Shown here: piece after piece, positions 25,930 through 39,764 of the stretch
Layout: every line of letters begins with the position of its first letter
Numbering within the stretch: the stretch's first letter is position 1
From: Diphasiastrum complanatum
Lineage: Eukaryota > Streptophyta > Lycopodiopsida > Lycopodiales > Lycopodiaceae
Assembly: GCA_029204225.1 (NCBI GenBank)
Contig: CM055097.1
Location: forward strand, 434,001-498,000
Length of the DNA: 64,000 nt
Direction of reading: 5' to 3'
The notes under the pieces: model-generated
What the model saw: the letters and a program-made list of their open reading frames with translations, nothing else
Told to the model about the DNA's origin: nothing
The model's database searches: none
Program-made: the position numbers and the translations under genes

Positions 25930-26200
25930 GTTCTACACATAATTTTATTAATGCTAAGTTGGTGCAAAAGCTATAGCTGGCAACCACACCAAGTGACCAC
26001 AAGTATGTGTTTAGGATGGTAGCTGGTGGGGAGCAGCAGGTCTGGGACCACTTTGTCCCCCACGTGTCGTTGAAGATTCAAAACTATGTAGATAGTTTGT
26101 CTTTTCATGTCATGAATCTAGATAAGGTGGATGTAATCCTAGGTAAAGAGTGGCTTCATTCTAGGAATGAGTCCTTAAAGAAAGACTATGTATCTCATTG
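25930..26200 (+). pseudogene. Chromovirus protease region (fossil)
   Basis: The plus strand has a 'STHNFI' block at about 25940, the catalytic-site neighbourhood of gypsy retropepsins. It then shows '[12 protein letters not shown]', the usual C-terminal protease block. Confidence 0.7.
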
Positions 26201-26579
26201 TATTCCTTTCTTGCATAATGACTCAATGGTTTGTCTTAAAGGCGATGAACCATATCTACCTTTTGTAACCGCTCATGAAGCGAATCAATGTATTTTAAAT
26301 TCTAAGTATTTTTTGTATTTATGTTATTTGAAAGATGAATATTACACAGATGCTTTTAGTACTCATAATGTTAATGTTGATGTATCGACTTTTCCTAAAG
26401 CTTTGTCTCTTACTGATGATAATTTAGAATCTTTGCCTGAGGGTAAAATCTTTAAGAGACTTAGGGAGGAGTATAGCGATATATTCCTTGAGCAGTTGTC
26501 GGAGGGTCTTCCCCCCTCACGGGGTGTAGACCATCACATAGATCTCCTTCCCGACAGCTCTCCTGTATCGCTTTTTCCC

Positions 26580-27340
26580 TACAGGATGAGCCCAAAGGAA
26601 GAGAATGAAGTTGCTAGTCAACTTAAGGAGTTGTTACGTAAAGGCCATATTCAGCCTAGTAAATCCCCTTGGGGAGCTCCTATTTTGCTAACTGGCAAGA
26701 AAGACGGTGGTATTCGTCTTTGTGTCGATTACAAAAAGCTTAATAAAATGACAATTAAGAACCGCTATCCCTTGCCTCGGATGGACGACTTAATGGACTG
26801 ATTGAATGGTGCTAAATATTTCACCAAATTGGACCTCAGGTCAAGGTACTATCAAATCAGAATACATGAGGGGGATGTTTCCAAAACTGGTTTTCGTACT
26901 CGGTATGGCCATTACAAATTTTTAGTTTTACCCTTTGGTCTAACTAATGCCCCGGCAATCTTCCAGCAGATGATGAACAATATTCTTTGTCCATATCTGG
27001 AGAAGTTTCTTGTGGTATTTTTAGATGACATACTGATCTACAGTAAGACTCTTGAAGAGCACGAAGCGCATTTGCGTACAGTCTTAGATAATCTAAGGCA
27101 AGAAAAGCTTTATGTTAAGGAGTCTAAATGTGAGTTTTTTCAAACTCGACTTAAGTATTTGGGACATATCATTTCCGATCGAGGTCTTGAGATCGACTAT
27201 GATAAAGTCCAGAAAGTTCATGATTGGCCTATCCTGAAAACTATTAGGGAAGTAAAGTCTTTTCTGGGCTTCACAGGGTTTTTTCATAAATTCATTAAAG
27301 ACTATGCCTTAGTTGCATTGCCTCTAACGAATCTTCTTAA
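26580..27340 (+). pseudogene. Chromovirus reverse transcriptase (fossil)
   Basis: All main RT blocks are present in order: '[16 protein letters not shown]', '[10 protein letters not shown]', 'YPLPRMDDL', 'FTKLDLRSRYYQIRI', 'GFRTRYGHYKFLVLPFGL', 'TNAPAIFQ' and the catalytic VVFLDDILIYS. After these come 'YLGHIIS' and 'FLGFTGFFHKFI'. Confidence 0.9.
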
Positions 27341-27399
27341 GGGAGTGAAGAAAGCCAAACGGAAAACTAAAAAGGGTAATAAGAAGAAGGCCAAAAGGC

Positions 27400-28414
27400 A
27401 TTCAAAGATCAGTCCTCTTGTTGTTTGGATCCTTCAAGAGTTCGCATTCGACATTAAGTACCGTCGAGGTACGTCGAATTGTGTCGCTGATGCTTTGAGC
27501 TGGATTGGAGAAGTTAATCAGTTATGCTTTGCTGAGTTCCAATCTGAGTTGTATCTTTCTCTACGAGATCTTTGTCGAACCAATGAGTTTTTCAATCATA
27601 TTTGGCAAGATGTCCTGGTAGGAAGCTCTTTAAGGAGAGATAATCTTGGAAAGCAGGATTCCAAGAAATCTCGCAAAGAGAAGATACTTGATGATTATTC
27701 CATTCGGAATGGTTTGCTTTTCCGTAGAGAAAAAGTCTGTGTGCCAGATATCGCGGACATTAGGGCCCAAATCTTGCATGACTGCCACGATAGCCCCAGC
27801 GCGGGACACCCCGGTATACAGAGAGGACGCTTGACCTTGTTAAAAGAGAATTTTATTGGCCAAAAATGAAAGGTCACGCCGAGGCGTATGTTCAAAAATG
27901 TGAACAATGCCAAGTAAATAAAGCGGAAAGACTCAAAGCAGCTGGTCTGTTGCATCCATTGGAAATTCCCAGCAAGAAATGGAAAAGTATTTCCATGGAT
28001 TTCGTGGTCGGACTTCCTAAGTCAGGGAAGGGTCATGATGCTATTTGGGTAGTAGTTGACAGGCTAACCAAAATGGCACAGTTTATTCCAACAAAAACTA
28101 TTGTCAAAGCTTCTGAACTTGCTCAACTTTTTGTTGAAAAGTTGTTTAGGTTGTATGGTTTGCCGAACGATATTGTTAGTGATCGTGATTCCAAGTTCAC
28201 TGGCAAGTTTTGGCAAGCAGTCTTTGAAAGACTGGAAACTACTTTAAGTCTATCGTCTATGAATCACCCAGAAACCGGTGGTCAAACCGAATCCGTCAAC
28301 CAATCGATGGAAGATATGCTTTGTGCATATGTTTCCAAGCGACAATCAGATTGGGAAAAGTATCTCCGAGTGGTTGAGTTTGCATACAAGAAAGCATTCC
28401 GCCACTGGTTTTAG
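27400..28414 (+). pseudogene. Chromovirus RNase H remnant and integrase (fossil)
   Basis: Only the tail of RNase H remains ('FDIKYRRGTSNCVADALS'). Integrase follows with the HHCC zinc finger (HDCHDSPSAGHPGIQRG, then CEQCQVNKA). The DDE core has 'SMDFVVGLPKSG', 'VVVDRLTKMAQFIP' and 'DIVSDRDSKFTGKFW', and the last block is 'MNHPETGGQTESVN'. Confidence 0.9.
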
Positions 28415-28599
28415 TCCTTTTATGCTCTTGTACGACTTTCAGCCTCATTCCCCTATCTTCGTTGGACTCAAAGGTCTCAAGGTTCAAGTTGCAGCAGATT
28501 TCTTGCATGATATGCAGGAAATGTTGCATAGCTAGGGAACGCATTAAATCGGCTCAGGATCGAGCCCAAGTTTATGCTAACAAAAGTCACGCTCCTTGA

Positions 28600-28990
28600 G
28601 AGTTTGAGATCGGTGATTGGGTGTATCTTAGAATTCCTAAGGACTCTAAGACACTTCGAACGAGAAAATGTCCGAAGTTATTTGCTCGTTTTAGCATTCC
28701 TTTCAAAGTTCTTAACAAGATTGGTAAGACTGCTTATAGACTAGAACTCCCTGCTGGAACTAAGGTTCATCCTGTATTCCATGTTAGTCGTTTAAAGGAA
28801 TGACTTGGTGGGAAAGAAGACCTAATTCCCACAAATGATCTATTAGAGAATTTGACTGCTTTTATATCCCATGAACCGGAAAGGATCATGGATACTCAAT
28901 GACATCAGTTGAGAAATCGTTTGATTTCTGAACATCTAATCTGTTGGAAAGGTAAGTCAAATGAGGAGAACAGCTAGGAGAAGGAGGATG
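28600..28990 (+). pseudogene. Integrase C-terminal and chromodomain-like tail (fossil)
   Basis: 'YRLELPAGTKVHPVFHVS' is the conserved GPF/Y-side integrase tail. About 80 nt later come 'ICWKG' and 'EKEDDLRFRFP', matching the end of the plant chromoviral chromodomain (WKG...E.DL...FP). This supports the chromovirus assignment. Confidence 0.7.
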
Positions 28991-29054
28991 ATTTGAGATT
29001 TAGATTCCCTGGTTTCCTCCCATAGAAGGAAGTTTTTTTTTTTGGGGGGGGGGA

Positions 29055-30945
<1,891 letters not shown>

Positions 30946-32115
30946 AATCTATCTAAAGGCATATCTGACGACTCTTAATAGAGCCTTCTAGTGGATAATT
31001 CCAGGATTTGCCATATATTGGCTCAAAGAGTTGATAACATATGCAAGATCGGGCTTGGTGGAGATCATTGCATATATGAGGATCCGATAATTGACTGATA
31101 TGGATATCCCTTCATTTCTTCATTCTCATCTTTGGTTTGAGGGCATTGCTCTTTCGATAGTTTAAGACCCGGATCCATAGGGAAATGTACAAGCTTGCAA
31201 TTCATGAAATTGAATCAAGAAAGCATGTTAAAGATATAACTCTACTGAGTAATGTTCAGTAGCTTCTTGTTTCTGTGTCTATGGATTTCGATTGCTCTTT
31301 CGATAGTTTAAGACCCGGATCCATGGGAGAATGTACAAGCTTGCAATTCATGAAATTGAATTTAGAAAGCATGTTAAAAATATAACTCTACTGAGTAATG
31401 TTTAGTAGCTTCTTGTTTCTGTGTCTATGGATTTGGATCCCGAGACAATAATGAGCCTCTCCTAGGTCTGTCATTTCGAATTCTTGGGATAGAATCCTCT
31501 TGGTATCATTTGTCAATTCCAAATTATTGCTGAATAATAATGTATCATCAACATATAGCGTGATGATGATAAAAAATTGCCGAATGGACTTGAAATATCC
31601 ATTGCAATCTGCAAAGCTTGGTTTGAATCCTTGTTCGATAGGAAAGAGTTGATTCAAGAAAACCATGCCCTCGAAGATTGTTTCAAGCCATACAACACTT
31701 TATGAAATTTACATACTTGATGTTCTTTGCAGTTGAGCACATAGCCTTCTAGTTGGATCGTATAGATGTCCTCTTCAATAACTCTAGTGCGGAATGCTAT
31801 TTGTACATCTAATTGATGTACCTCAAGCTTGGCTATAACATCATAAGATAGTAGTGATTAGATAGAAGAGTGCTTGACTATCAAGTTGAATGTTTCAAAG
31901 TAGTCAATATTGGGAATGTGCTAAAATCCCCTTGTCACTAGTCGAGCCTTCCTTCTATCGATACTGCCATATGCCTTGTACTTGATCTTGAGGATCCATT
32001 TGCAGTCGATAATGATATTATTGCTACAAAAAACTTAGTAATAGTCCAAGTGTTGTTTTTGATTTGTATTCTTTATCCGTAGCTTCCTTCCAGGCATCCA
32101 TAAGAGGAGAGGTAT
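30946..32115 (-). mobile_element. Ty1/copia pol fossil, minus strand
   Basis: The minus strand carries copia RT blocks. The C-terminal part with LYVDDTLLFS and 'FEMTDLGEAHYCLGIQI' lies at about 31388-31666. Earlier RT blocks lie to the right up to about 32115, and an RNase H beginning lies to the left to about 30960. A 146-bp segment is duplicated in tandem (31145-31290 and 31291-31434). No LTR is seen at either end. It is broken, with many breaks. Confidence 0.8.
31145..31434. repeat. 146-bp tandem duplication in copia fossil
   Basis: The unit from 'attgctctttcgatag' to 'ctatggattt' occurs twice back to back with a few differences. It falls between the RT and RNase H parts of the copia fossil. 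Confidence 0.85.
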
Positions 32116-32119
32116 TTCT

Positions 32120-33843
32120 CATGTACACAACACTTTTGAGATTAATCTATATCATGTTTTTCTATTTTTGAGATTATCATTCTATTTCACTTGTGTTCCC
32201 TTTGGGAAGATGCATAGCTTGAGGGAAGGTGCTTGGGCCTCCTCTCGTCTCCTTCTCATTGTTTTGTATTGTGGCATGCGTTTTATTTGTTTTATGCTTA
32301 GTATTAACCGCAATCTCATTTTATTACCCTTTGGGTGTTAAGTAGGATTCAGGTTAATCATCTTGCTAGTTGGGAAGCCTTAGCAAGACTTTGTGTTTTT
32401 TAAGTAAGTGGCTAGTTGGGTACCGCCTTAGCCACATCATTTATTTCTGAGCACTACTTGGGAAGCCTTAGTGCTCCATTTCGTTTATGTTCTTCTTTTG
32501 TTAGGGGGCTTGTAGATCTTAGGAAGTGGACGATCCTCTGCATCCCTATACTACCTCCATGAGTAGATCTAGCCATCGTGTAAACTAGAAATACTTCCAA
32601 CATTGGTGCCGTTGCCAACTTTTAAGATTTTTCTACATAGCTTTCTTTGTCTTTCATTTTTTCGCTCCCGTGTTTGTGTGTATACTTGCTTGCCTTTTCT
32701 CTTCACACCGTAGCACGAGACTTCTCTCCAGGCCTCAAAGAGCTGCGGAGCAACCTATCAAATCGGGGGGGAAACAACAAAAGTGTCAACTTGGGCATTT
32801 TCTTTGAAAGATGTGACTCAACTGACATTTTTTTCGACCAAACAAGTATATCAGAATTCGTTGGGCTGTCTGCAGCCATAATAGACACTGATCTTCCAAT
32901 TTATCACCTCCAAGAAATTTGACCTTGCACAGATTGTCTGAAAACACCCTAATATACTGTCAAAATCCATTGTTTTCCAACCAAATCTTGGTTTTAGAAA
33001 TCGTCGACTTTATTGAGGTTAGATCTATCAAAGATTAGTCCTCCAGCAGCTCCGCAAATTCTATCTCAGAGATTTAGCCTATTTTTTTTTGTCAAAAAAT
33101 CACTTTTTCACTATTTCCCTTGTTTGTCAGCAAAATCTCAGTATCAGAAATCACCGGCCATACCACAAAATTGCCCACAGTGAATAAAATTTCCTTGCAC
33201 CCTCTGTGAATTCTCTCCCTAAAAGAATTCCAAAAAAACATACAAAAATCAGTATTTTGACAGAAAGCACCTCTTGTCAGAATTTGCGAGTACTGTAGTT
33301 GAATTCATCTGAGTGTCCACGATTTCTAGTATTGTCCACAAATTCTATTACAGCACAAAAGTCCAGCTTTTGCCCAAACTTTTCCATTCTACAAGAGAAC
33401 TGTCTTTTTTGACTTTTTGACCAAGTACAATACTGCCCTGATCATCTGTATTATTACTCTACTTCTCATACTACACCATGTCTCGAGATTGTGCTGAATC
33501 TTCCAATCTGGCTCATCCATGACTAGAACGCATAATTTCACGTATAGATGCACCAAAGTATGATGGAGAATCTAACCCAATCTGATTTCTCCAAGACTTT
33601 GATAATGCATGTCGTTTCTATGGAGATACCTCTAAAACTGAAAAGCTCCTGACTCAAAGCCCTTTCATCCAAATCACCCATATCAAGATGCATTGCGAAG
33701 AGTCGGTTTGAAACTACATTGAGCATTTTAAACATCTCAAAGTAGAATGTGTTGACGAAAATATCAGCGAACGTATGGCCATCAAATTGTCCTTCGTTGG
33801 ACTGCCTAAAAACATCTGCACTAGAAGCAGTTTACATTTATGA
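32120..33843 (+). mobile_element. Athila/Tat-type gypsy fragment: LTR, primer site, gag start
   Basis: An LTR-like block (left edge uncertain, about 32120) ends CCAACA at 32602. TTGGTGCCGTTGCC follows, close to the Asp-tRNA-type primer site of Athila/Tat elements. After a leader of about 0.9 kb, gag-like plus-strand sequence lies at about 33540-33843 ('DAPKYDGES', 'YIEHFKHLK', 'LSFVGLPKNI'). The element is cut off there by a MITE-like repeat. It is broken, with several breaks. Confidence 0.65.
32603..32617 (+). other. Gypsy primer-binding site, Asp-tRNA type
   Basis: TTGGTGCCGTTGCC resembles the TGGCGCCGTTGCC primer site of Athila/Tat retrotransposons, directly after an LTR ending in CCAACA. 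Confidence 0.7.
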
Positions 33844-34221
33844 CATTAGAGGAGTTCTAAATCCAAAAAAGACCCTTTGTAAAGATTCTTTTTATATTTT
33901 TTCACAATTTTTTCTTACACATGGACCAATCAAAACACTCAAATTTGAAATCTGCGTAACATAACTTCTTGAGTCCACATTTTGATTCCACACTAAAAAT
34001 GGCATAACCTTTTAGTGGTAAGTCCGAATTTAGCGGAGTTTGGTGCATTAAAAAGCGCTCGACAAGAGCTTTTCAATGATATGTTACATGACATACTTTT
34101 GAGCTACGATGAAAAAATTATGGCAAGTCAAAAGTATTAGTGTTATAATATTTTAATAATATAAACTACATCTTGCACGAATTCTTAAAGGGTCTTTTTG
34201 GAGCTCAAAACTCCTCTAATG
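33844..34221. mobile_element. MITE-like element, copy 1 (378 bp)
   Basis: It starts CATTAGAGGAGTT and ends AACTCCTCTAATG, a perfect 13-bp terminal inverted repeat. Imperfect pairing extends inward to the 'CCAAAAAGACCC' tract at each end. It has no coding capacity. A near-identical copy lies at 35646-36018 in the same direction. No convincing target duplication is seen, so the superfamily is open; the long imperfect inverted ends would suit a Mutator-like MITE. Confidence 0.75.
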
Positions 34222-35270
34222 TCAACTGAAAGACGTAATGGCCACTTGTTATTGGCTCCATGTCTTGAATTCTTTGCCTCCTGGATTTCATAGCTTTGCG
34301 GCTATATCAGACTATAAGAAGCTCTGACAACCGAAGCTGCTCTGATACCACTGATGATGAGAAAAGGAAAGGCAAGTGAGCAATTCGGATGGAGTTTGGA
34401 TCTGATTGCTGGTCACTGCCAGCTATATCATTCCTACAATCCTCCAAAATGTAGACAAACCCTGTTGACCTACATTTAAATTAATTCAACATTTGACAAA
34501 GTTGAACCGATGTGCAGAATAGATAAAACAAGTGAATGAGATACACGAATAATAAGCAGAAAACAATTCAATCAAGGTCAGATAGTTTAGAACGATATGT
34601 GCTTAACAACTACAACATCATCTATTGATCCACTTTGTTCAATCACTGTGTGACAAACCCACACAGCGCATCGGCGTGAGAGAAGCAGTGTTCTCCCATG
34701 AACAATGTCTCGCTTACTAGTGGACTTCTTGGATCTCTGTGGATCCTTCTTGATTTTCTTATCTTCTCTTTTCTGTATATTTTCTATGTCTTTGGTGCAT
34801 CTCACAACTGCTTATATTCAGAGTAACATCTTGATTAGATAGATTAAGCAATCTAAGACTAATTGCAGATTACAAGAACGGCTGATTAGGCACGTCCTAA
34901 TGTTCCTCTGATGATGTCACCAAATCATATCAAGAAATCATACTTTATGGTACTTCTTTGATTTTCCAAGTACTTGGAACATGAAGAACCGAAGGTATTC
35001 GGTCTTTGGGTGTCCCGAACATTGGTTGTTCGTTGTAAGGTCTACGAATTGGTCTTGACCGTTTTCATTTCATCTGTGTCGTCAACCTTCAGCCTTTCGA
35101 TTGACCTCCTCTTGTTCGTGAAGATTTCTTCTTTGAGGTGTTCGTCTCCGAGTTGTTCATGTTTGAGGTGTTCGTCTTTGAGGTGTTCATGTTCAAGGTA
35201 TTCGTCTTCGAGATGTTCAGCAGGTTAAGAGTCGAGAGCTAGCAGAGCTTTGGTAACAAGAACATTTTGT
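34222..35270 (-). mobile_element. Copia leader, primer site and probable 5' LTR fragment
   Basis: GCTCTGATACCA at about 34350-34361 is the reverse complement of the initiator-Met primer site. To its right, the sequence from TGATGATGAG should be a minus-strand LTR. It holds a reverse-strand TATA-like 'gaatataagc' near 34815 and a 15-bp minisatellite. The far end is not defined (about 35230-35270). No coding part is attached. Confidence 0.5.
35132..35221. repeat. 15-bp minisatellite, six units
   Basis: Six consecutive 15-bp units of the form tttgaggtgttcgtc, each with 0-4 changes, run without gaps. The period is a multiple of three. It lies in the probable copia LTR. Confidence 0.9.
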
Positions 35271-35645
35271 TTTTTCATGGTCTTGTGACTGAGGGTTGAT
35301 GATTAGCCATTGATATCAAAGATGGTGGTGATGAAGCCACTTCCTTCCATTTTTGTGCTCGCATAATCACTAATACTAGAACATGGAAAAAAAAATTTCT
35401 AGTGATGTCATTTTTGGAATTGTTGTTGGTTGCATTGAGATCAAGTTCAGAGACACACTGATTCCAGGTTTGAATGGGCAATTCTTGTAACAATTCTTGT
35501 AACCACATGCTCGGCAAAAGGGGTTGTACATGTCCTTTTGAGGACACTCAGCAATTATGTGCCCTTCGCCGCATCCATAATAGCCATAAATTCTCCCACC
35601 TTGTCATTGAGGTTGGGCAGCATAGGAGCATAATACTCGTTGATT

Positions 35646-36018
35646 CATTAGAGGAGTTCTAAATCCAAAAAAGACCCTTTGTAAAGATTCTTTTTATATT
35701 TTTTCTCAATTTTTTCTTACACATGGACCAATCAAAACACTCAAATTTGAAATCTACGTAACATAACTTTTTGAGTCCACATTTTGATTCCACACTAAAA
35801 ATGGCATAACTTTTTAATGATAAGTTCGTAGCGGAGTTTGGTGCATTGAAAGCGCTCGACAAGGGCTTTCCAATGATATGTTATATGATATACTTTTGAG
35901 CTATGACTAAAAAGTTATGGCAAGTCAAAAGTACTAGTGTTATAATATTTTTATAATATAAACTACGTCTTGCACAAATTCTTAAAGGGTCTTTTTGGAG
36001 CTCAAAACTCCTCTAATG
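35646..36018. mobile_element. MITE-like element, copy 2 (373 bp), inside gypsy gag
   Basis: It has the same 13-bp inverted ends and interior as the copy at 33844-34221, about 95% alike by eye. Gag-like sequence lies on both sides, so the MITE landed in an already resident gypsy. Flanks gttgattc and gttggatc are similar but not identical, so a target duplication is uncertain. Confidence 0.75.
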
Positions 36019-36483
36019 GTTGGATCGACAAATGTCTCATCCGGACCATACCATTGCTACTACTCAGCTTGAGGAGGTGCTTCATTGCTCCGCTACTGTC
36101 AAATTCACATGGGCCACTTGGTTGTTGGTTGGCCTTGGTGGTGCAAGTAAGGCCATGCGTTGTTGGTTATTTGGGAAGCCATATCGTGGTGTCACATTCG
36201 GTGCCCTGTGGTGATTAGGATAAGAGGTTTGATACTGATTCCTCTTCTGTTATATAATTCGAGGGTTGAATCGACAAAATGTCATTTCTTGTGATGATGC
36301 ACTGCACAAGTGGCAAAACCTCTATGTAAGTTTGAGATTTTGCTTTAAAACTGGACACTCATTTGTTGTATGGTTCTGGGTGAACACCATTTTTTTTTTT
36401 TGTGGGTACTACAGATGGTTCTGTTCTGGTGCATTGGAGGATGTTGCTACAATTCCTTGTAAGACCTTCACTTTATGATCAAA

Positions 36484-36920
36484 CTAGGTTGTTAGCTGCT
36501 CCATCTGTTGTTTGTGTAACATTGCCATTTGCTCCATCAACAGATTTGTTGATACACTTGAAGCATTTGAGGTCGATGCTATTGAAGGGGTTGGATTAGG
36601 GGTCATTGGATAGGAATAATCTTTCGAACTTTCATCCTCTTCCCTGATCGCATCTTCCATTGCTTCTTTCAATTTAATGTACTACTCCCATCGTTTGAGT
36701 TCTCTTCTGATACTTCATGGTAGTCCCGCAAGGAACCACATAATTACCGCATGATCGAGAGTCAGGCCCATGTTGCATTCGGATCTTAAGTGTTTGAGCC
36801 GCTTGATCTTAAGTGTTTTTCTCTTTTTCCTATTTTGAATTTGCTCAATAAGAGAAATGGATCTTTCAGAAACTTTTGTGCTTTAAAGCATGTGATGAGA
36901 ACCACTTTAGCCCCTTCCCA
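36484..36920 (-). pseudogene. Gypsy gag middle region (fossil)
   Basis: Minus-strand reading shows 'LKHLRSECNMGLTLDHAV' and 'WFLAGLP' before a 'SIRREL' block, the plant gypsy gag pattern. After it comes a Gln/Met-rich stretch with 'MEQMAMLHKQQMEQ'. A 14-bp segment, gatcttaagtgttt, is repeated 24 bp apart near 36783. Confidence 0.6.
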
Positions 36921-36931
36921 AGTAGACTTTT

Positions 36932-37411
36932 CCTACACACAGGGATACTATCCTAAGCATGCCAATACAAGTAACAAACAAGGGAACGGATGGTGGACAA
37001 ACCAACCCAACCAAATCTAGATTGAACGGATTTAGCCCCCAAGCTATGGATCAATCATACTGAGGAGAGTGGAGTCACTCTAGCAGCATGTAGCTACCAG
37101 TCACAAATTCAAGCATACACTAGTGAGAGACCAATAGGTATACTTATACCCTCCAAGGCCCATGCACCACTAGTAGTGCACTGTGACACCTCACTGGACA
37201 CCTCTGCACCCTATTTGGGCCACGTCATCCAGTTCTCCAATGACTCACTGATAAACCCATACAAATCCACCATCATGAGTTTAGGCCTACAACCATTAAT
37301 TATGACCTTACAAGGGCCCCAATTCCCTTATAGTCACAATTAACTTATGGGTTGTTAGTCTACTGATCCCTAGCGTGGACACGCTATCCGAGACTAGTCA
37401 TGGGCATGACA
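36932..37411 (-). mobile_element. Solo LTR inside gypsy gag
   Basis: On the minus strand it starts TGTCATGCCCATG, a common start of plant gypsy LTRs. CTTTTC occurs at both borders (36927-36932 and 37412-37417), a target duplication. Gag start lies to its right and gag middle to its left, so it inserted into gag and later lost its interior. Confidence 0.6.
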
Positions 37412-37432
37412 CTTTTCTTTGTTCAAAAGATT

Positions 37433-37640
37433 AAAAAATTAGTCTTGCGTTGCAATAATGAGTGGCATAGGGAATAGCATCAACTTTTTTGCCAGTGTCT
37501 GCTCACCATAGATCTTGCACGCTTGCAACCTAATCAAATCTGATGATCCATCATATTTGGACATTTCAAGATGTGGTGCCCTCCAAACTGCTTGCAAGGG
37601 TGCGACAAGTACATATTGGTCCATTGGATCCATTGCTCAG
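37433..37640 (-). pseudogene. Gypsy gag N-terminal region (fossil)
   Basis: The minus strand reads 'WRAPHLEMSKYDGSSDLIRL' and continues with 'LFPMPL', matching the start of the gypsy capsid domain (P-E-YDG-DP). A leader of about 1.4 kb separates it from the primer site. Confidence 0.6.
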
Positions 37641-38169
37641 CTCTATTTCTGTCTCGATTTGTGTGGCTGCAACTCTTGGAAGGTTTGGAGCTTGATTTGC
37701 AATCCTTCTTGCTACTGATCATCCTAAGCTCAGATTCATTTTGTGGAGAGGTCTAGAGTAGTTGGATCTTGATATATCCATGGAAATATACATAGATCTT
37801 TGAGGATGTGATCAATTTTGTTGAAAGTGTGATTTTAGATCTCTTACGGTGGTTTTTCCTTGATACTTTTTGATCCTAGCTCTAATTGCTCTGAAATTTT
37901 CACAGTAGACAGATCTGGAGCAAATATTTCTATTGATCCTATTTGCGAGAGTTCTCAATGTGAGGGTTGGCTCTACGAGAGTTCTTTTTGTAGTTTTGTA
38001 ATCAAAAACTCTATTTTTTTCAGATTTATTGGGAATCAACTCTAACAAATGTCAATAGCTGGATCTGATATGGATCTAGCTCTGTTCAAAGGGAGGAGGG
38101 TTCTTTCTTATAGATCTGAGAGATATTGATGTCTGCGATCATTTTTTTGCCTACAGATCAGTCAATACT

Positions 38170-38740
38170 TGAAACTAACTCTCACAGACTTCATCACTGA
38201 TGGAAAATGACATTATGAAGACAGTGGGATGGTCTGCGAAGGTTACTTTTGAAAGGATTTTCTGGATCTGATGATTTTAGTAATTTTTAGACACTTAAAT
38301 CCACTTTTCAACTCATTGAAATCAAACTAACTCTCGCGGGTTTTTTAGTGTCATTGTCTCAATGAGATGGAACTTCAGAATTCTCTGCAAAGGTTACTTC
38401 ATATTGGAACTGAAAATTTTGATGTCTGCAAGGGTTCAGCCTGTTTTTCTCGTCTTTTTTTATCTTGGGAACCTCCGTAGAGGCACTTTCTCTGGGATCT
38501 AACTCTCACAGACTTCTTTGTGTCCTTGTCTCATTGAGATGGAACTTCAAAGTCTGCTACGAAGGTTAGTTTTGAGTTTTAAATTTTTTTTTTTGACAAG
38601 GGTTTTTTGAATTTTTATAGAATTTTCTCAATTTTTCCAAATCTGTTGGCCCAATAACCTTCGCAAGCTTCTATAAAGGTCTGGGATAGTACCTTGGAGC
38701 TATTGTCAGTCATGCGAAGGTTAGTTTTTAGTGGGTTTTT
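38170..38740. repeat. Degenerate ~170-bp repeats in gypsy leader
   Basis: A block containing 'aactctc(a/g)c(a/g)g', 'tctca(a/t)tgagatggaactt' and 'gaaggtta(c/g)tttt' recurs near 38179, 38330, 38505 and 38700. The spacing is about 150-190 bp. It lies in the untranslated leader of the minus-strand gypsy. Confidence 0.5.
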
Positions 38741-39014
38741 AGTGATAAGGCCTGGAGTGGTTTTTGGCCACTTTTTCTCTCCAAAAATAGATTTGAACGT
38801 TTTTTTATGGTTTTCAAGGTTTGTGTTGGGATGCAAAGCCCTTAGAGGCTATATTGGTCTCCACTACCCTTCCACACCTCCTCCGCTAGCTCTCAATAGT
38901 CGTATCACCAGAAAGCACACAAAACAAGCTAACTCTACCCCAAAATCCACCTAAAACACACAAAGAAACAAAAACAACTAAAAGAACAACTATAGCTAGT
39001 TAGTGATAGCCTAT

Positions 39015-39030
39015 CCCGACAACGGCACCA
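39015..39030 (-). other. Gypsy primer-binding site, Asp-tRNA type
   Basis: Plus-strand CCCGACAACGGCACCA is the reverse complement of TGGTGCCGTTGTCGGG, the Athila/Tat-type primer site. It fixes the orientation of the gag remnants to its left. Confidence 0.75.
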
Positions 39031-39764
39031 CTTTAGAGTGTGTAGGATCATCGATGAGCAGCCCTTCGCCTATCAAGAAGGGTTAGAACACAAGATAGAC
39101 TACTAACTATACTTAGTTGCTAGTTTAGATGCTTACTAGCTCTACTTTAACACTACCCAACCTTAACTCTAGCTCCACTAACTCTGAATACGAGCATTTA
39201 GCTCAAATTCTCAATGTCATGCTTATGGAAAAACCATAACTAGCTAAAACCAAGAACAAGGGAGACTAGAAACAAATAGCAAAACACAACAATAAGCATA
39301 AGCATGCCAGGATTAGCACTTGAGGATATGCTTGAACTCACAAAATAGTAGAGTCTCCTCCTCTCTATTAGCATGTAAAATGGTTACGAATGGTGTCTTT
39401 TTATCTTTGGAGTGGCCCTTACCCCTTGCTTCCTATTGGCTACTTGCAAGACGATGGGATTGAGATCCACACCCTTCACAAGAAGCACAAACTAATCTAT
39501 GGTGTAGGAAGAAACACACCCTACCTACCACCATTTGACCTTTGACTAATTACCAAAACTTAGAAACTTAAGTTTAACTTAAACTTTGGTCTTCTAATAT
39601 TGTTTTTTCATTACATGGCCCAAAGTCTAGTTTATTCTAAAATGATTATTTACAAGTGCTCATTAGGCCATGGGCTTACGCACGTAGGATGCCATGACCC
39701 TCGCAACTTATCTCTATTTTTTTGGCTAATTTATTTATTTACATGGGAATACCCCCAACACTCA

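Noticed and set aside
33844-36018. The two 375-bp repeats as LTRs of one small element
   Set aside because: They have terminal inverted repeats, one lies inside gag-like sequence, and the space between them holds unrelated copia LTR sequence with its own primer site.
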